From Endozoicomonas sp. 8E (GTDB lineage: Bacteria; Pseudomonadota; Gammaproteobacteria; Pseudomonadales; Endozoicomonadaceae): a DNA stretch of 64,000 nt. Under the pieces are notes generated by a model, which searched no databases, was not told where the DNA came from, and was given only the letters and a program-made list of their open reading frames with translations. Where the stretch lies: positions 2,053,697 through 2,117,696 of the forward strand of contig NZ_CP120717.1 in assembly GCF_032883915.1 (NCBI RefSeq). Direction: 5' to 3'. Numbering within the stretch: position 1 is the stretch's first letter; the number at the start of each line of letters is the position of its first letter. This document shows, piece by piece, positions 9,114-17,567 of the stretch. A program made the translations under genes and the position numbers.

Positions 9114-10061
9114 GTGAATTTCAGGAAATTTCTGGTGGTTCTGTCAGTTATTCTCGGCATTTTTTCTGGGAGTAAATGTTTTTCATGGTGGTTATGTGGT
9201 GATTATATGGTACCCGATTTTCCCGTTTTGGCCATTCCTGGTCATGAGGCTTTCATGCAAGACCTGATGGCGGCTGCACATGAAGTCCTGAATCGTGATC
9301 CAGACGACGATGATTCTATAACTGACACACTACCTGTCGTGCCGAAACATGTTATTCCCTATATTCCTTCCGACAGACAGCAAAATGCTGCACCCAAAAA
9401 ACTGGACGAGTGCACCATTACCTTTCCTGAGGTGCCTGAGGATTCCCCTTTTCTGGTTGGTGTTCGGGAGAAAGATGCAAAGGCAGCAGCGAGGGCCCCA
9501 GAGGCAAAGGCCCCTGAGAGTTCAACAGAATGCAATCTGTCGGTTGAGCTTGCTGCACGTCAGGAAAAAAAAACACAGCTGACCGACGCGATTATCGAAT
9601 TACGACTTGAGTGTTTGAAAATCAGCCGTAAATGGGAAACTTACGTCCCCCGGGTGGATATCGATTCGGAAGCCGCCCGGGACGTAATTAACTACGCCAT
9701 GGCTATGCGTCGCGGTACCGTAAAAAAGTCAACAGTCGCATACCACAGGGCGCAACTGAACAAGCAGGTGGATACTGTTAGTGCGCAGTCTGCAGGGGAT
9801 CATGGCAGTCAGGCTGTCAATCGCCAGCCTGAGTCTGGCCCTACACCCAAATCACTCAGTAACGTCAGTATTTGCGCGGAATTAATGAAGACATTGGAGT
9901 TGGCAGAAGATGCTGCAGCTATTTATGATCCAGACAGAAGGTCACTTGAGGATGATGTCAGACTGCAAGAAACCATCAAAATCTATGAAACTTATCAAAA
10001 AGTAAAGGGGCAGTTAGTCGACTTACAGGCAGCCCTGCAGGGGATTGATGATATTTCGTGA
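9114..10061 (+). CDS. Secreted protein of unknown function
   Basis: I place the start at GTG 9114, not 9051. TTTGGAGGG ends seven bases before it, and the protein then begins with a clean Sec signal peptide (VNFRKFLVVLSVILGIFSG, then SKCFS). The mature part, about 290 residues, has an acidic stretch (RDPDDDDS), an Ala/Pro/Glu-rich linker (AAARAPEAKAPES) and two charged helical segments, probably coiled coil. Four cysteines are spread through the mature protein. No family recognised. It follows the F-box/WD40 gene in the same direction and converges with the next secreted protein. Confidence 0.65.
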   Translation: MNFRKFLVVLSVILGIFSGSKCFSWWLCGDYMVPDFPVLAIPGHEAFMQDLMAAAHEVLNRDPDDDDSITDTLPVVPKHVIPYIPSDRQQNAAPKKLDECTITFPEVPEDSPFLVGVREKDAKAAARAPEAKAPESSTECNLSVELAARQEKKTQLTDAIIELRLECLKISRKWETYVPRVDIDSEAARDVINYAMAMRRGTVKKSTVAYHRAQLNKQVDTVSAQSAGDHGSQAVNRQPESGPTPKSLSNVSICAELMKTLELAEDAAAIYDPDRRSLEDDVRLQETIKIYETYQKVKGQLVDLQAALQGIDDIS

Positions 10062-10089
10062 CTAAATGATTGCGCCGATTTTATCAAGC

Positions 10090-11076
10090 TTATTGATCCA
10101 GAAGAACGTGCATTTCTTCTATCTGTTTGCTGCAGCGGATGTTTAAGGGGGTAGAAGCCAGGTCAGGGCAATTCTCATCATAACCGGGATTAGGCGTTCG
10201 GGAGGGTGAAGCGATCATACAGTTCATCCAGATCAAGCCAAAGAATGCTATTTCTTTCATTGCATCAATCTTGCCCCGGAAAGTCTTAGGCCAGAAGCTT
10301 AAAGCATCAAAGATATCTGGCGTGCCAAGGCTTATCTCAATGCAATTACTGAACACTTCAAGCACAAATTCCCAAAAGCTGAATTCGCTACGATGGATGT
10401 TGATGTACAGGCTGTGTTTATAGGCTTCAAGGGAGTTCCAGACCATGCCGAGCATCATCATCGGAAAGGCATAGGCACTGTTTGATAGCTGATACGTGTT
10501 CCATATTTTCTGGTAGATCATGCCATGGAAGAAAATTTCAACCAGGTTGCCACCCCCATTGTACAGGGCATAAGTAGCGAGTTCTGACAAAGACTGTTCT
10601 GGATGTTGATAGATATCATCTTTGATGGGCACGATAGGGTAGTCGGGTATTTCATAGACGTGGTTGCTGTAGGTAGCTATTTTTAACAGTGTCTGACAGT
10701 CAGGGAGCAGGTCTTTCCCAGAGCTATTAAAGGTCAATGAGGGAAATGAGTAACATGCGTATTCCAGTGTGTTGGGAGGCACGAAAACAGTTTTCTCGAA
10801 GATCCAACGCTCCTTATTTGAAAGGGTGGTATGGCATACCAGGTGCCTGGGAAAATAAAAGGGGTCAAGCTGATGGCGATCCCTCATGGCTTTATGACAG
10901 CTTTCATGGGTTTTACTCATCTGAACACCGTCGTCCGCTTGTGTCGCCATATGAAAATAAAAGCCGAGTAACGCAATGAGCTTAACAGTGCTGAGCATTT
11001 TAATTTTCAGTGAGCTGACTTTTGAAGGTAATTTATTGCAGCCCGGGCATCTTGCAGGATTATGGGAAGAATTCAT
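10090..11076 (-). CDS. Secreted or membrane-associated protein of unknown function
   Basis: A 328-residue protein. ATG 11076 has GAGGAAG about nine bases upstream; the inner ATG at 10998, right before a hydrophobic stretch (STVKLIALLGFYFHMATQA), has no ribosome site. The result is a signal sequence with an unusually long, basic n-region. The mature part is rich in aromatic residues and has several cysteines, suggesting disulfides, plus hydrophobic patches around residues 190-225 and 270-290. No family recognised. It converges with the neighbouring secreted protein; the stop codons are 28 bases apart. Confidence 0.6.
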   Translation of the reverse strand: MNSSHNPARCPGCNKLPSKVSSLKIKMLSTVKLIALLGFYFHMATQADDGVQMSKTHESCHKAMRDRHQLDPFYFPRHLVCHTTLSNKERWIFEKTVFVPPNTLEYACYSFPSLTFNSSGKDLLPDCQTLLKIATYSNHVYEIPDYPIVPIKDDIYQHPEQSLSELATYALYNGGGNLVEIFFHGMIYQKIWNTYQLSNSAYAFPMMMLGMVWNSLEAYKHSLYINIHRSEFSFWEFVLEVFSNCIEISLGTPDIFDALSFWPKTFRGKIDAMKEIAFFGLIWMNCMIASPSRTPNPGYDENCPDLASTPLNIRCSKQIEEMHVLLDQ

Positions 11077-11166
11077 CGGTGTCTCTTCCTCTCTTATGGA
11101 TCAGATCTGCAGTGAAGCGTAGACCCTTTTGATAAATTGTAAAATAGGGTGGTTCCTGCACAATGG

Positions 11167-11438
11167 AGTTTTGCTACACCCGCGAAGGCGGGAATCCAGG
11201 GCCAACGGTGGATCTCTGCCTTCTCGGGGATGATAAGGCCAGGGGGGGCACCGGGCAGTATGGTTCTGGTGGTGAGTCAGTGTGGATTCCCGCCTTCGCG
11301 GGAATGACGAGAATGAAGCCGGGAATGACGAGAATGAAGCCGGGAATGACGAGAATGAAGCCGGGATTGACGAGAATGAAGCCGGGATTGACAGGAGTCA
11401 AACTCGTTCCCACGCTGGAGAGAGTTTTGCGACACCCT
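11167..11438. mobile_element. Inverted-repeat element, copy A (left end truncated)
   Basis: The right end AGAGTTTTGCGACACCCT and the core match copy B at 54048-54371 nearly base for base, including GCACCGGGCAGTATGG and the hairpin CCCGCCTTCGCGGG. Within it, 11301-11395 holds a 21-base tandem unit (GGAATGACGAGAATGAAGCC plus G) repeated about 4.5 times. The left terminal repeat is incomplete here. Short open frames inside, on both strands, are only readings of the repeat. No transposase is encoded. Confidence 0.75.
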
Positions 11439-11462
11439 CGACAAGGCCGGGAGTGTCACGAA

Positions 11463-12368
11463 TCAGGCATTCAGCATAGCAGCACCTCGTACACCCCCGG
11501 CATCACCGAATTCTGCCTTGCGAATCTCCGGTAGTTGTCCGATGTTCAGGGTGTATTTTGGCAGCAGAGGAGGAATCAGTTCGTAGAGTTCGTCGAAGTT
11601 TGACAGGCCGCCACCCAGGACAATGACACCAGGGTCCAGAATATTGATCATGGCACCGAGTCCCGAAGCGAGCAGCTCACAATAAATCTCAACAGCTCGT
11701 TCTGCCCGGGCATCATGATGGCGGTAAAGTTGCACTATGTCTTTGCCTGACCGGGACTCGCCGGCAACATGCTTATATGTCAGCTCCAGACCTCTGCCTG
11801 ACAAGTAGTTATCCAGACAGCCGTGCATGCCGCAGCCACACTTGACGATGGGGAAGTCTTCGCCAGCCAGTTTGAAAACATGGTAGGGCAATGGTGTGTG
11901 TCCCCATTCGCCTGCCAGGTTGTTTCTACCATCATGAATTTTACCGTTGATATAGAGTCCGCCACCGCAACCGGTTCCGAGAATCACACCAAAAACGGTA
12001 GAGATTTTATCGCCTGCTCCGCCAATGGCCTCCGACAGTGCAAAGCAGTTGGCATCATTTTCAATTTTTATGGGGCGATCCAGAAGTAATTCAAGATCAA
12101 CTTGCAGGTTCTGGCCGTTCGCACAGGGCACATTGGCGCACAGAGCCTTGCCGGTATCAGGGTTAACAAATCCGGGAATACCAATACCTACACTGCCTCG
12201 TGTGTTTAATTCACGATCGGTTTCGAATACCAGCTCCCGGATGTTTTTTTTAAAGGCATCATAGGAGTCCGTGGGTGTGGGTAAGCGTTTGCTCACGATT
12301 TTGTTATGCTCAAGATCAAGAACGGCCAGCTCCATTTTAGTACCACCGATATCCAACCCATAAAGCAT
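11463..12368 (-). CDS. nagK: N-acetyl-D-glucosamine kinase (ROK family)
   Basis: A 301-residue ROK kinase close in length and motifs to E. coli NagK. ATG 12368 has AGGAGAGA upstream, so longer starts are rejected. It shows the ATP-binding DIGGTK, SVGIGIPGF, ENDANCFALSEA with the catalytic Asp, EWGHTPLP, the zinc site CGCGMHGC and GGGLSNF. It phosphorylates free GlcNAc to GlcNAc-6-phosphate, for example from cell-wall or chitin turnover, complementing uptake by the GlcNAc PTS permease at 22683. Repeat copy A ends 24 bases beyond its stop codon. Confidence 0.85.
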   Translation of the reverse strand: MLYGLDIGGTKMELAVLDLEHNKIVSKRLPTPTDSYDAFKKNIRELVFETDRELNTRGSVGIGIPGFVNPDTGKALCANVPCANGQNLQVDLELLLDRPIKIENDANCFALSEAIGGAGDKISTVFGVILGTGCGGGLYINGKIHDGRNNLAGEWGHTPLPYHVFKLAGEDFPIVKCGCGMHGCLDNYLSGRGLELTYKHVAGESRSGKDIVQLYRHHDARAERAVEIYCELLASGLGAMINILDPGVIVLGGGLSNFDELYELIPPLLPKYTLNIGQLPEIRKAEFGDAGGVRGAAMLNA

Positions 12369-12571
12369 GGCTCTCTCCTGAATCTGTTTGATGGCTGCGA
12401 TAGAAAACAAACCTGCACAGGCTATTGCTTGAGAGGTCACCGGTTGGCTTCATAGACTGTGTCTTTTCAGATATGGGTTTGTTTCTGATAAACATATTGA
12501 GTTAAAAATTGTGTGGTGTTTTATACCATTGATTATCAGTTGAGTTGAATGATTTAAAGCAGTTTAAGCAT

Positions 12572-12605
12572 AAAAAAAGCCATCCCCGCAGGAGGCTGGC
12601 TTTTT
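12572..12605 (-). terminator. Rho-independent terminator after the Calvin-type aldolase
   Basis: The arms AAAAAGCCA and TGGCTTTTT enclose a GC-rich loop with a small inner TCC/GGA stem. On the minus strand it ends in a T run, 18 bases after the stop of the gene at 12623. Confidence 0.75.
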
Positions 12606-12622
12606 GATCAAGCGAGGTTGTT

Positions 12623-13687
12623 TTACTGGATTTTTGGGTCCAGCTCACCCTTACCGTAACGAATAAACATGCTTTCAAGACTGGTGTTGTTAATCTTTGA
12701 ACCCTGACCTGCAGCGCCGAACGCTTCATAACGCTGGATGCAGATATCTTTCATGGCTTTGGTGGCCACTGCAAAATATTTGCGTGGGTCAAATTCGGAA
12801 GGGTTTTCAGCCATGAAGCGGCGAATAGCGCCGGTAGATGCCAGACGCAGGTCGGTATCAATGTTGACCTTGCGAACGCCGTGACGAATACCTTCCTGAA
12901 TCTGTTCGACCGGTACACCGTAAGTTTCAGGGATTTGCCCACCGTTCTCGTTGATGACTTTCAGCCATTCCTGGGGAACAGAAGAGGAGCCGTGCATCAC
13001 CAGGTGGGTGTTCGGGATGCGCTGGTGGATTTCACGAATACGGTCGATCGCCAGAATATCGCCTGTCGGTGGACGAGTGAATTTGTAGGCGCCGTGGCTG
13101 GTACCGCAGGCAATGGCCAAGGCATCCACATGAGTGGCTTTTACAAATTCTGCTGCCTCATCCGGGTCTGTCAGCAGCTGATCGTGTGACAGAGTGCCTT
13201 CTGCGCCGACGCCGTCTTCTTCACCGGCCTGTCCGGTTTCCAGAGAGCCCAGGCAACCCAGTTCACCTTCCACGGAAACACCACAGGCGTGTGCCATTTC
13301 TACCGTACGACGGGTTACGTCAACGTTGTATTCGTAGGAAGACGGTGTTTTGCCATCATCTTTCAGCGAGCCATCCATCATCACGGAGGTGAAGCCAAGC
13401 TGGATGGAGCGTTGGCATACAGCGGGGCTGGTACCGTGATCCTGATGCATAACGACTGGAATATGGGGGAACTCTTCAGTGGCGGCCAGAATCAGGTGTC
13501 TCAGGAAGGGGGCACCTGCGTATTTACGGGCGCCGGCAGAAGCCTGAACGATGACCGGGGAGTCAGTCTCGTCGGCAGCTTCCATAATGGCGCGCATCTG
13601 TTCCAGGTTGTTGACATTAAATGCGGGTACACCGTAGTTGTTTTCTGCGGCGTGGTCGAGCATTTCACGCAAGCTGATCAGGGCCAT
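12623..13687 (-). CDS. fba: Class II fructose-bisphosphate aldolase (354-residue Calvin/CbbA subtype)
   Basis: Cleaves fructose-1,6-bisphosphate to DHAP and glyceraldehyde-3-phosphate. The 354-residue length and motifs ([16 protein letters not shown], zinc-binding [45 protein letters not shown]) fit the subtype named after Calvin-cycle operons but widespread as the housekeeping aldolase of gammaproteobacteria. A second aldolase of another subtype lies directly upstream; a stem-loop separates them, so this gene probably has its own promoter at about 13690-13820. Confidence 0.9.
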   Translation of the reverse strand: MALISLREMLDHAAENNYGVPAFNVNNLEQMRAIMEAADETDSPVIVQASAGARKYAGAPFLRHLILAATEEFPHIPVVMHQDHGTSPAVCQRSIQLGFTSVMMDGSLKDDGKTPSSYEYNVDVTRRTVEMAHACGVSVEGELGCLGSLETGQAGEEDGVGAEGTLSHDQLLTDPDEAAEFVKATHVDALAIACGTSHGAYKFTRPPTGDILAIDRIREIHQRIPNTHLVMHGSSSVPQEWLKVINENGGQIPETYGVPVEQIQEGIRHGVRKVNIDTDLRLASTGAIRRFMAENPSEFDPRKYFAVATKAMKDICIQRYEAFGAAGQGSKINNTSLESMFIRYGKGELDPKIQ

Positions 13688-13820
13688 TGCCTGCTCCTGC
13701 TAATCAAGGGGTGATTGAATTCGGTGGCTATTATCCCTGTTTCTTGGGAGTGGTGCAAAACATGAACGGCTTCGGGTATTTGAATACTAGTTCAGATAAG
13801 AAAGAGGTGGGTAAATAATA

Positions 13821-13846
13821 AGCCCGGTCGTCTGAACTACCGGGCT
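13821..13846 (-). terminator. Terminator-like hairpin between the two aldolase genes
   Basis: Perfect 8 bp stem AGCCCGGT/ACCGGGCT with a 10-base loop, seven bases after the stop of the gene at 13853. The following minus-strand sequence TATTATTTAC is only moderately T-rich, so it may be leaky. Confidence 0.6.
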
Positions 13847-13852
13847 GATAAA

Positions 13853-14710
13853 TCAGGCTTTGCCTTCGGATCCGAACTCACGGATTTTACCCATGACGGT
13901 TTCAATGATGGCTTCCTTACCCGGGCCAATGACTTTACGTGGGTCGTAAACTTCGGCGTCGTTGGCAAGGACCTTGCGAACCATGTTAGTCCAGGCGATC
14001 TGGTTTTCTGTGTTTACGTTGATCTTGGCGGTGCCACGGCTGATGGCATTCTGGATATCGGCAGTCGGTATGCCTGTGCCGCCATGCAGAACCAGTGGCA
14101 CCCCCGTAAGCTCTTTAACCTGCAACATTTCTTCGAAGCCCAGGTTTGGCAGGCCTTTGTATGGGCCGTGAACAGAGCCGAGAGCTGGCGCCAGACAATC
14201 TACGCCGGTGCGTTCAACCAGCTCTTTACATTCCTGTGGATCAGCGTAGATGCAGCTATCTGCAACAACGTCGTCTTCCTGACCACCAACAACACCCAGC
14301 TCCGCTTCAACGGATACGCCAAGAGCGTGAGCGTACTCAACCACGGTTTTGGTCATGGCAACATTCTCTTCGAATGGGCCGTGAGAACCGTCGATCATCA
14401 CGGAAGAGAAACCGGCTTCAATGGCTTCTTTGCATTTTTCGATGCTGGAGCCGTGATCCAGGTGGATAGCAACAGGTACAGTAATTTCCATGCTCTCGAT
14501 CAGGGCATTGACCATTGCGGTAATCACCTTGAAGCCACCCATATAACGAGCCGCGCCTTCAGATACGCCAAGAATAACGGGAGACCGGGTTTTCTGGGCA
14601 GCAGTCAGGATAGCCTGAGTCCACTCCAGATTATTGATATTGAACTGGCCAATTGCGTACTTGCCTTCCAGGGCTTTTTTCAGCATTTCGGTCATGGATA
14701 CCAGTGCCAT
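13853..14710 (-). CDS. fbaA: Class II fructose-bisphosphate aldolase, Bacillus FbaA-like subtype
   Basis: ATG 14710 with GAGGAAAC upstream gives 285 residues, the length of Bacillus FbaA; a longer start at 14767 is rejected. From memory it matches that enzyme through most of its length: [29 protein letters not shown], zinc site [49 protein letters not shown]. The same family also contains tagatose-1,6-bisphosphate aldolases, so substrate range is not certain. Two aldolases side by side suggest separate regulation or a separate sugar input. The close match to Firmicute enzymes could reflect transfer. Confidence 0.85.
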   Translation of the reverse strand: MALVSMTEMLKKALEGKYAIGQFNINNLEWTQAILTAAQKTRSPVILGVSEGAARYMGGFKVITAMVNALIESMEITVPVAIHLDHGSSIEKCKEAIEAGFSSVMIDGSHGPFEENVAMTKTVVEYAHALGVSVEAELGVVGGQEDDVVADSCIYADPQECKELVERTGVDCLAPALGSVHGPYKGLPNLGFEEMLQVKELTGVPLVLHGGTGIPTADIQNAISRGTAKINVNTENQIAWTNMVRKVLANDAEVYDPRKVIGPGKEAIIETVMGKIREFGSEGKA

Positions 14711-15682
14711 AAAGGTTTCCTCGGTCAGTGGTCGGGAGAGCTGAGTCTGAATCAGTTTGAGTATCACTCAACAATGAAGTTTGATAACACTTTCATACCG
14801 AGCCGTACAAACTGAATTGTTTATGCCGTGATGCAAATTAATCCAGAGGCTAGAAACTTGGCTTGCCTGAAGTCTAACAAAAAAACTTTATCTTTCTCCA
14901 GTTATATAGAAAGAGAGTTTAAGAATTGTTTCAACATATTGATGTCGTGATCTTTTCAAGAAGCTCATGTCGGCAAGAATTATATTCTCTCTTTATTAAA
15001 ATAAGGTTGTCGTTTAATGAAAAAAGACATTGGGTAGAGTATATGAAAATACTGGGCGTTCTGTTGAGGTATGCCGTAAAAAATGATTCCGTCGCCCTGT
15101 TGACAGGGTCTTAGGTAGTAATGCGTATATTGGCTGGAGGTCAATCCTATTAAGGTGTGAAGCAATTTTTTGTGACAGTGTGGGTGCTTTTTTGGTGTTT
15201 CCTGAAGGAGTGTGTCATGTCTTTTTTTGGGATTGAAGTGCTAAATAACGTCGCCTCCCTGAAGCAACCCTGGATGTTAGTGGATTGATCACGTTTATAA
15301 ATGAAAAAACATTGTATAACAATGGGCTTTGTATGGTTTGAAAGCATTCTAAACCGTTTGTTGATGGTGTTTATTTTACTGTGACTGGTTCATCATACGG
15401 CAGGCGATTAATTAGATGATGCACTATCTTGGAGTGGGTCTCTCTACAATCGGTGAGGCTTGTATTGAACTCCGTATTCAGGTGCACGTTTTGAAATAAT
15501 TTGTCGAGCTATGTCAGGGTTTGTGTGATTGATTGCTGACTGTATCCTGTCACTTATGAGCCGGATACTCCGGTAGCTGGGCAGCTATGAGCCAGGAAGA
15601 ATAGTTTGCATCACTTTTCATTATGAGAAGAAAGCGGGCAGGCTGTTTTTCCCGGCAGGTAATTTTTTGAGTGGGTAAGATC
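14711..15682. other. Long intergenic region between divergent fbaA and ptsI
   Basis: Almost 1 kb that is AT-rich compared with its neighbours and has no convincing gene on either strand. It should carry the promoters of both divergent genes. I could not identify a specific operator, RNA gene or mobile remnant. Confidence 0.5.
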
Positions 15683-17392
15683 ATGTTTTCAGGCATCATT
15701 GCGTCTTCCGGCGTGGCCATTGGTAACGCCTTTGTGCTGAAAGAGGTCGAAATACAGATCAGCGATGGCGTTCTGGACAACTCTGAGGTCGAGGCGGATA
15801 TCACTCGCTTCAGGCAGGCCAGAGATCGCACAGTTGAGCAGCTTGAGGCCATTCGTAGTAAAACTGCAGGCAAGCTGGGTGAAGAAGAGGCAGAAGTCTT
15901 TGAAGGTCACATTCTGGTGGCGACAGACGAAGAGCTGGAAGAAGAAGTTATTTCAGCAATCCGCTCGCTGAAGCCGGCAGATGCGGCACTGAATGATGCC
16001 ATCATGGCCAATGTCAGTATGCTGGAAGAGCTGGACGACCCGTATCTGCGTGAGCGTGTAGCGGATATCAAGGATGTGGGACGCAGGATGCTGAAGAATT
16101 TGCTGGGTATTCCAGTGACTTCTCTGGAAGAGGTGGAAGAAGGTTCCATTATTATTGCCGATGATCTGACTCCCTCTGATACTTCCCAGATCGATCTCGA
16201 AAGGGTCTGGGGCTTTGTGACCAACGTCGGCGGTCGTACTTCTCATTCTGCTATTATGGCTCGTTCTCTTGAGTTACCGGCCATTGTCGGAGCCAGGGTG
16301 GCGACTGACAGAATCCAGAGTGGTGACCAGGTGATACTGGATGCCGTCAACAATAAAGTGCTGGTGAATCCTGATGCCTCTGCTCTGGACTACTACCGGA
16401 CGCTTCAGAAACAGCTGGATGAAGAACGTATTGAGCTGACCAAGCTTAAGGATGTCCCCTGCGAAACGCTGGACGGTAAAGCCTTCGAAGTCTGTGCCAA
16501 CATTGGTACGGTCAAGGATATCGAAGGAGCTGATCGTCATGGTGCTGAAGGTGTGGGTCTCTACAGAACAGAGTTCCTGTTTATGGACCGCACTCAAATG
16601 CCTTCGGAAGAAGAGCAGTTCGAAGCTTATAAGGCTGTTGCTGAAGCCATGGGTGGTCGGCCGGTCATTATCCGTACTCTGGATATCGGAGGTGACAAGG
16701 AGCTTTCTTATCTTGATCTGCCTGAGGAACTGAATCCATTTCTCGGCTGGCGAGCCATTCGAATGTGCTTTGACAAGCCTGAGATTCTTAACACCCAGTT
16801 ACGTGCCATTTTCAGAGCCAGTGCTTTTGGTAAACTGAAGATTATGTTCCCCATGGTCATTTCCGTAGAAGAAGCCCGTCGGCTGAAAGCCATGATGGTA
16901 GCGGTCAAGTCTGAGCTCAGCAATGAGGGTGTGGGTTTTGATGACCATGTCGAGGCAGGAATTATGGTGGAAACCCCTGCTGCGGTTATGATCGCCGACC
17001 TGCTGATTGAAGAAGTAGACTTCTTCAGTATCGGTACCAATGACCTGACCCAATACGTTCTGGCTGTGGATCGTGGCAATGAAATGATTGCTGATCTCTA
17101 TGAACCTATGTCACCCGCTGTGCTGCGTGCCATCAAACGGGTGATTGATTGCTCTCACAAAGCCGGCAAGTGGACCGGTATGTGTGGAGAAATGGCGGGT
17201 GATGAGCGTGCCGCCCTGATACTTGCAGGTTTAGGGCTGGATGAGTTCAGCATGAGCGCCACGTCGATTCCCAGGGTTAAAAAAGTGCTTAGAGAGCAGC
17301 GTTTCGAAGCGTTGCAGAAACTGGCCAATGATGTGGTGAATCAACCTACCATCAAGGATGTGCAAGCAGCCCTTGATGCATTTATTCAGTGA
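15683..17392 (+). CDS. ptsI: PTS enzyme I (phosphoenolpyruvate-protein phosphotransferase)
   Basis: Transfers phosphate from PEP to HPr, the first step of all PTS uptake. ATG 15683 gives 569 residues (a GTG four codons upstream is possible). The phosphorylated histidine is H188 (GGRTSHSAIMARS), and the PEP-binding domain shows GVGLYRTEFLFMDR and the signature DFFSIGTNDLTQYVLAVDR; Cys in GMCGEMAGD is also kept. Unlike the usual ptsHI-crr operon, HPr and IIA-Glc lie 7 and 12 kb downstream within the same block. Confidence 0.93.
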   Translation: MFSGIIASSGVAIGNAFVLKEVEIQISDGVLDNSEVEADITRFRQARDRTVEQLEAIRSKTAGKLGEEEAEVFEGHILVATDEELEEEVISAIRSLKPADAALNDAIMANVSMLEELDDPYLRERVADIKDVGRRMLKNLLGIPVTSLEEVEEGSIIIADDLTPSDTSQIDLERVWGFVTNVGGRTSHSAIMARSLELPAIVGARVATDRIQSGDQVILDAVNNKVLVNPDASALDYYRTLQKQLDEERIELTKLKDVPCETLDGKAFEVCANIGTVKDIEGADRHGAEGVGLYRTEFLFMDRTQMPSEEEQFEAYKAVAEAMGGRPVIIRTLDIGGDKELSYLDLPEELNPFLGWRAIRMCFDKPEILNTQLRAIFRASAFGKLKIMFPMVISVEEARRLKAMMVAVKSELSNEGVGFDDHVEAGIMVETPAAVMIADLLIEEVDFFSIGTNDLTQYVLAVDRGNEMIADLYEPMSPAVLRAIKRVIDCSHKAGKWTGMCGEMAGDERAALILAGLGLDEFSMSATSIPRVKKVLREQRFEALQKLANDVVNQPTIKDVQAALDAFIQ

Positions 17393-17396
17393 TCGA

Positions 17397-17420
17397 CGGG
17401 GCCATAGGCTCCCTTTTTTT
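17397..17420 (+). terminator. Rho-independent terminator of ptsI
   Basis: A short GC stem (GGGGCC / GGCTCCC with one bulged T, loop ATA) immediately followed by seven T residues, starting five bases after the ptsI stop. Confidence 0.65.
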
Positions 17421-17567
17421 AGAATTGCCCGAGAAAGTAAGTAGACAAACAGTTCTCGAATAGAGCCCGATAAACCGGACACAGTTCCAGAGAGTAAGAA
17501 TATTTCGAACCAGCTATGTTTTAGCAAGTGATTTTGCCTTAATAAACGACAGTGTGAGGTGGTTCTC

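Noticed and set aside
11301-11395. Possible CRISPR array
   Set aside because: The 21-base units are directly adjacent without unique spacers, so this is a simple tandem repeat.
11163-11534. Short proteins with repeating NDENEAG or HSRHSRLHSR motifs
   Set aside because: They are translations of the 21-base tandem repeat inside the inverted-repeat element and exist in several frames on both strands.
12437-12450. Third ACCGGT-type operator upstream of nagK
   Set aside because: GTCACCGGTTGGC keeps the core, but the flanks are not symmetrical; a chance hit is as likely.
14084-14815. 243-codon plus-strand frame
   Set aside because: Lies entirely antisense to the strongly supported FbaA gene; composition reflects the complementary codons.
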